From the NCBI GenBank assembly GCA_948567375.1, contig OX419757.1:50031665-50095664 (forward strand): 64,000 bases of DNA, written 5' to 3'. A model generated the notes under the pieces. That model ran no database searches, was not told the DNA's origin, and saw only the letters and a program-made list of their open reading frames with translations. The stretch is from Lunularia cruciata. Taxonomy: Eukaryota; Streptophyta; Marchantiopsida; Lunulariales; Lunulariaceae. Below, one piece after another: positions 62,212-64,000 of the stretch; within the stretch, counting starts at the first letter, position 1, and every line of letters begins with the position of its first letter. The position numbers and the translations under genes are program-made.

Positions 62212-64000
62212 ATGAGGAATTTGCAGGTGTTTACAGAAGAACGGGTGAATTTGAAGCTCGATGAGGATCGTAAGGGAGAGCTTATGGTGGCAGCGACTTA
62301 TGACCCTGATCACATTAGAATATTTTTCGCCTCGGATGCTTGCTGTGTGTACGGTATCAACCTGCTGTCAGAGCAGGTGCGCCATCCGCATTCTCTCTTG
62401 TTTTTGCGTTGTTTTCAGTTGTTAGTTACTTTCGACGGAATAATCCAGTAGGCTAATCATTCCGCAGAGCTCTTGCGGAATCTCATGACCTGGAGGAGCT
62501 TAACGGAATGTTTGTGTGCCGTGAAGTGATGATGCGTTATACTTACTATGATTTCAGGGACTTGAGATGTTGAAGTCGCTTATACTAGTTTTGATTAGAA
62601 GTAGGTTTGAAAGTTTTTTCACAGGGTTTGGAGAGTAGCCAAAAGACTCACCTTTCTTCCTTCTTTTGAAATGGAAAGAATTCCCGTTTTGTTTAGCTGG
62701 ACTGAACCAATTTGGTCCCTTTCCTCAGCTTTCTGTGAACTCGATTGGTACTTACCCTTATCATGTCGACTGAAAATTTAGGATCAATGGGCAATTTCTT
62801 TGTTGGGACCCCTGGGTACGGGCGCTCCCGCAGTGGTGAAAGACGAAGATCGAATTATTTTCATGGAATTTTTATTGGAGAAAGAGGTCCTAGCTTTGGT
62901 GTTGGCGACAGGCGACATTCTTCAGTTGACTCCTGCAACCCAGGAGGTGGAACTTGTCGGGGCCGTGGAAGGAGGTATTGTATCAATGAGTCTCAGTCCG
63001 GATGGAGAGCTGCTCGTGATGGCCACTGGAACTGGTCAACTTCTTCTGATGACTCAAGACTGGGATGTGTTTTACGAAATCTCACTGGATCAACCTCAGG
63101 TGAGTAGTCACCGGCTTTCCAATCTTTGCTGTTGTGGCCTCAATCATTATATGGGGCTCACATGTATCACCAGAGTTTGGAAGTTACTTCATCAGCTCAA
63201 ATTAGACTGAACTCTTCATGCATTGCACGCATTGCATTGTTTCTCTGTTTGTTTGTCCAGTGTTCGTTTGCTGAGTTTCCTTCGATATCATGTTTCTCGA
63301 GTAATTAGGATCACTCATGGAGAATATTACATGTAGGGAAGCAGCGCGCCTGGACTTATTCCGCCTGGGGGTGTGCAAATCAGTTGGCGAGGAGATGGCA
63401 AATATTTTGCAACGCTCGCAGCATGTGACAATCCAGAAAATGGGGAAGTAACTGCAATAACTAGCTCCGTGAAGGTTTGGGAGAGGGAGACTGGTGCCTT
63501 GCATTCATGCGGGGAGCCCATTGCCATGCTACAGCAAGCAGTAAGCTGGAGCCCGAATGGTTCGCGCATAGCAACCGCTCATTGTAGGTGGGATACTGGA
63601 AAATGTCCTGTGGCTCTGTTTTTCGAGAGGAACGGTTTGAAACGGGACTCTTTTGAGATACTGGGTCCATCCTCGGCCAAAGTGGAATCGCTTCAGTGGA
63701 ACTCTGATTCCGAGCTGCTGGCAGTACTTCTTCGATGTGGAGAGTGGGATGCTGTTCAAGTCTGGAACTGTAACAATTATCACTGGTATCTGAAGCAGGA
63801 GTGGAGGTTTTTGCCTGAAGAGAAGGTTGACTTGATCTGGGACCCAGAGAAGCCGCTATGCATCATGTTCTGGACATCTTCTGGGTGCTTGCGCAGGATT
63901 AACCTTTGCTGGAAGAGCTCTGTAGTAGAAGGGGATATATCGTTCGTGATTGACGGCAGCTCTGTGCTTGTAACCCCACTTTCTTTGTCCCTCACTCCTC
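62212..64000 (+). CDS. ELP1: Elongator complex subunit 1 (ELP1/IKI3), 5' part, runs off the window
   Basis: Exons 62212-62376, 62782-63099 and 63337 to the edge; all junctions are phase 0 and GT-AG, giving the first ~221 codons of exon 3 and about 382 residues in all. ELP1 is the scaffold of Elongator, which adds the cm5 side chain to wobble uridine of tRNAs and has been linked to transcription elongation. Visible family traits: the start MRNLQVFTEE; ATYDPDHIRIFFASD; EGGIVSMSLSPDGELLVMAT and GQLLLMTQDWDVFYE; then IPPGGVQISWRGDGKYFATL, SVKVWERETGALHSCGEP, LQQAVSWSPNGSRIATA and VESLQWNSDSELLAVLL, which belong to the N-terminal WD40 propellers. The full protein is normally about 1300 residues, so two-thirds lie beyond the right edge. 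Confidence 0.94.

Overview
This window is land-plant nuclear DNA. It carries spliced genes with canonical GT-AG introns, mostly about 80-400 bp (one nearly 750 bp), plastid- and mitochondrion-targeted proteins, a plant GRAS regulator of the LATERAL SUPPRESSOR type, a long P-class PPR protein and plant-style LTR retrotransposons. The compact introns, pyrimidine-rich leader regions, an MS2-type acyl reductase and a gypsy family resembling those of green algae suggest a bryophyte, perhaps a liverwort such as Marchantia. The species is an inference; the land-plant assignment is firm.

Layout, left to right. 1-5764: no convincing protein gene; pyrimidine-rich sequence and microsatellites lead into LAS (5765-7084, +, single exon). 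7085-13127: about 6 kb of mostly AT-rich intergenic DNA. 13128-16770 (-): plastid adenylosuccinate lyase, 11 exons. 18730-22673 (-): MS2/FAR2-type fatty acyl reductase, 11 exons. About 29.1-30.5 kb (-): a broken expansin, followed by a 3 x 140 bp tandem array. 33.2-48.2 kb: a nest of retrotransposons. 49810-53195 (-): SMG9, 9 exons. 53.2-58.2 kb: intergenic DNA with two decayed coding remnants and an 85 bp duplication. 58315-61062 (-): intronless P-class PPR protein with about 22 repeats. 62212 to the right edge (+): the 5' part of ELP1, divergently arranged with the PPR gene.

The most unusual region is the transposon nest. An old Ty1/copia element (33228-48171, about 4.75 kb without its insertions) was invaded by a Ty3/gypsy element (34301-43942) and separately by another LTR element that left a 550 bp solo LTR with a perfect 5 bp target-site duplication. 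Between its protease and reverse transcriptase the gypsy element carries a cytosine-5 DNA methyltransferase-like domain (motif I, PC motif, ENV motif), and it ends in a PHD finger. It is dead. Its stop codons are almost all explained by C-to-T or G-to-A changes, as expected from deamination of methylated cytosine.

The intact host genes are largely independent housekeeping or developmental functions: shoot/meristem regulation (LAS), purine synthesis (ASL), fatty alcohol production for spore or surface polymers (MS2-type FAR), nonsense-mediated decay (SMG9), organelle RNA processing (PPR) and tRNA wobble modification (ELP1). Exon boundaries were set by hand from splice signals and frame continuity. 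For ASL, FAR and SMG9 every junction keeps phase and the summed lengths give complete reading frames.
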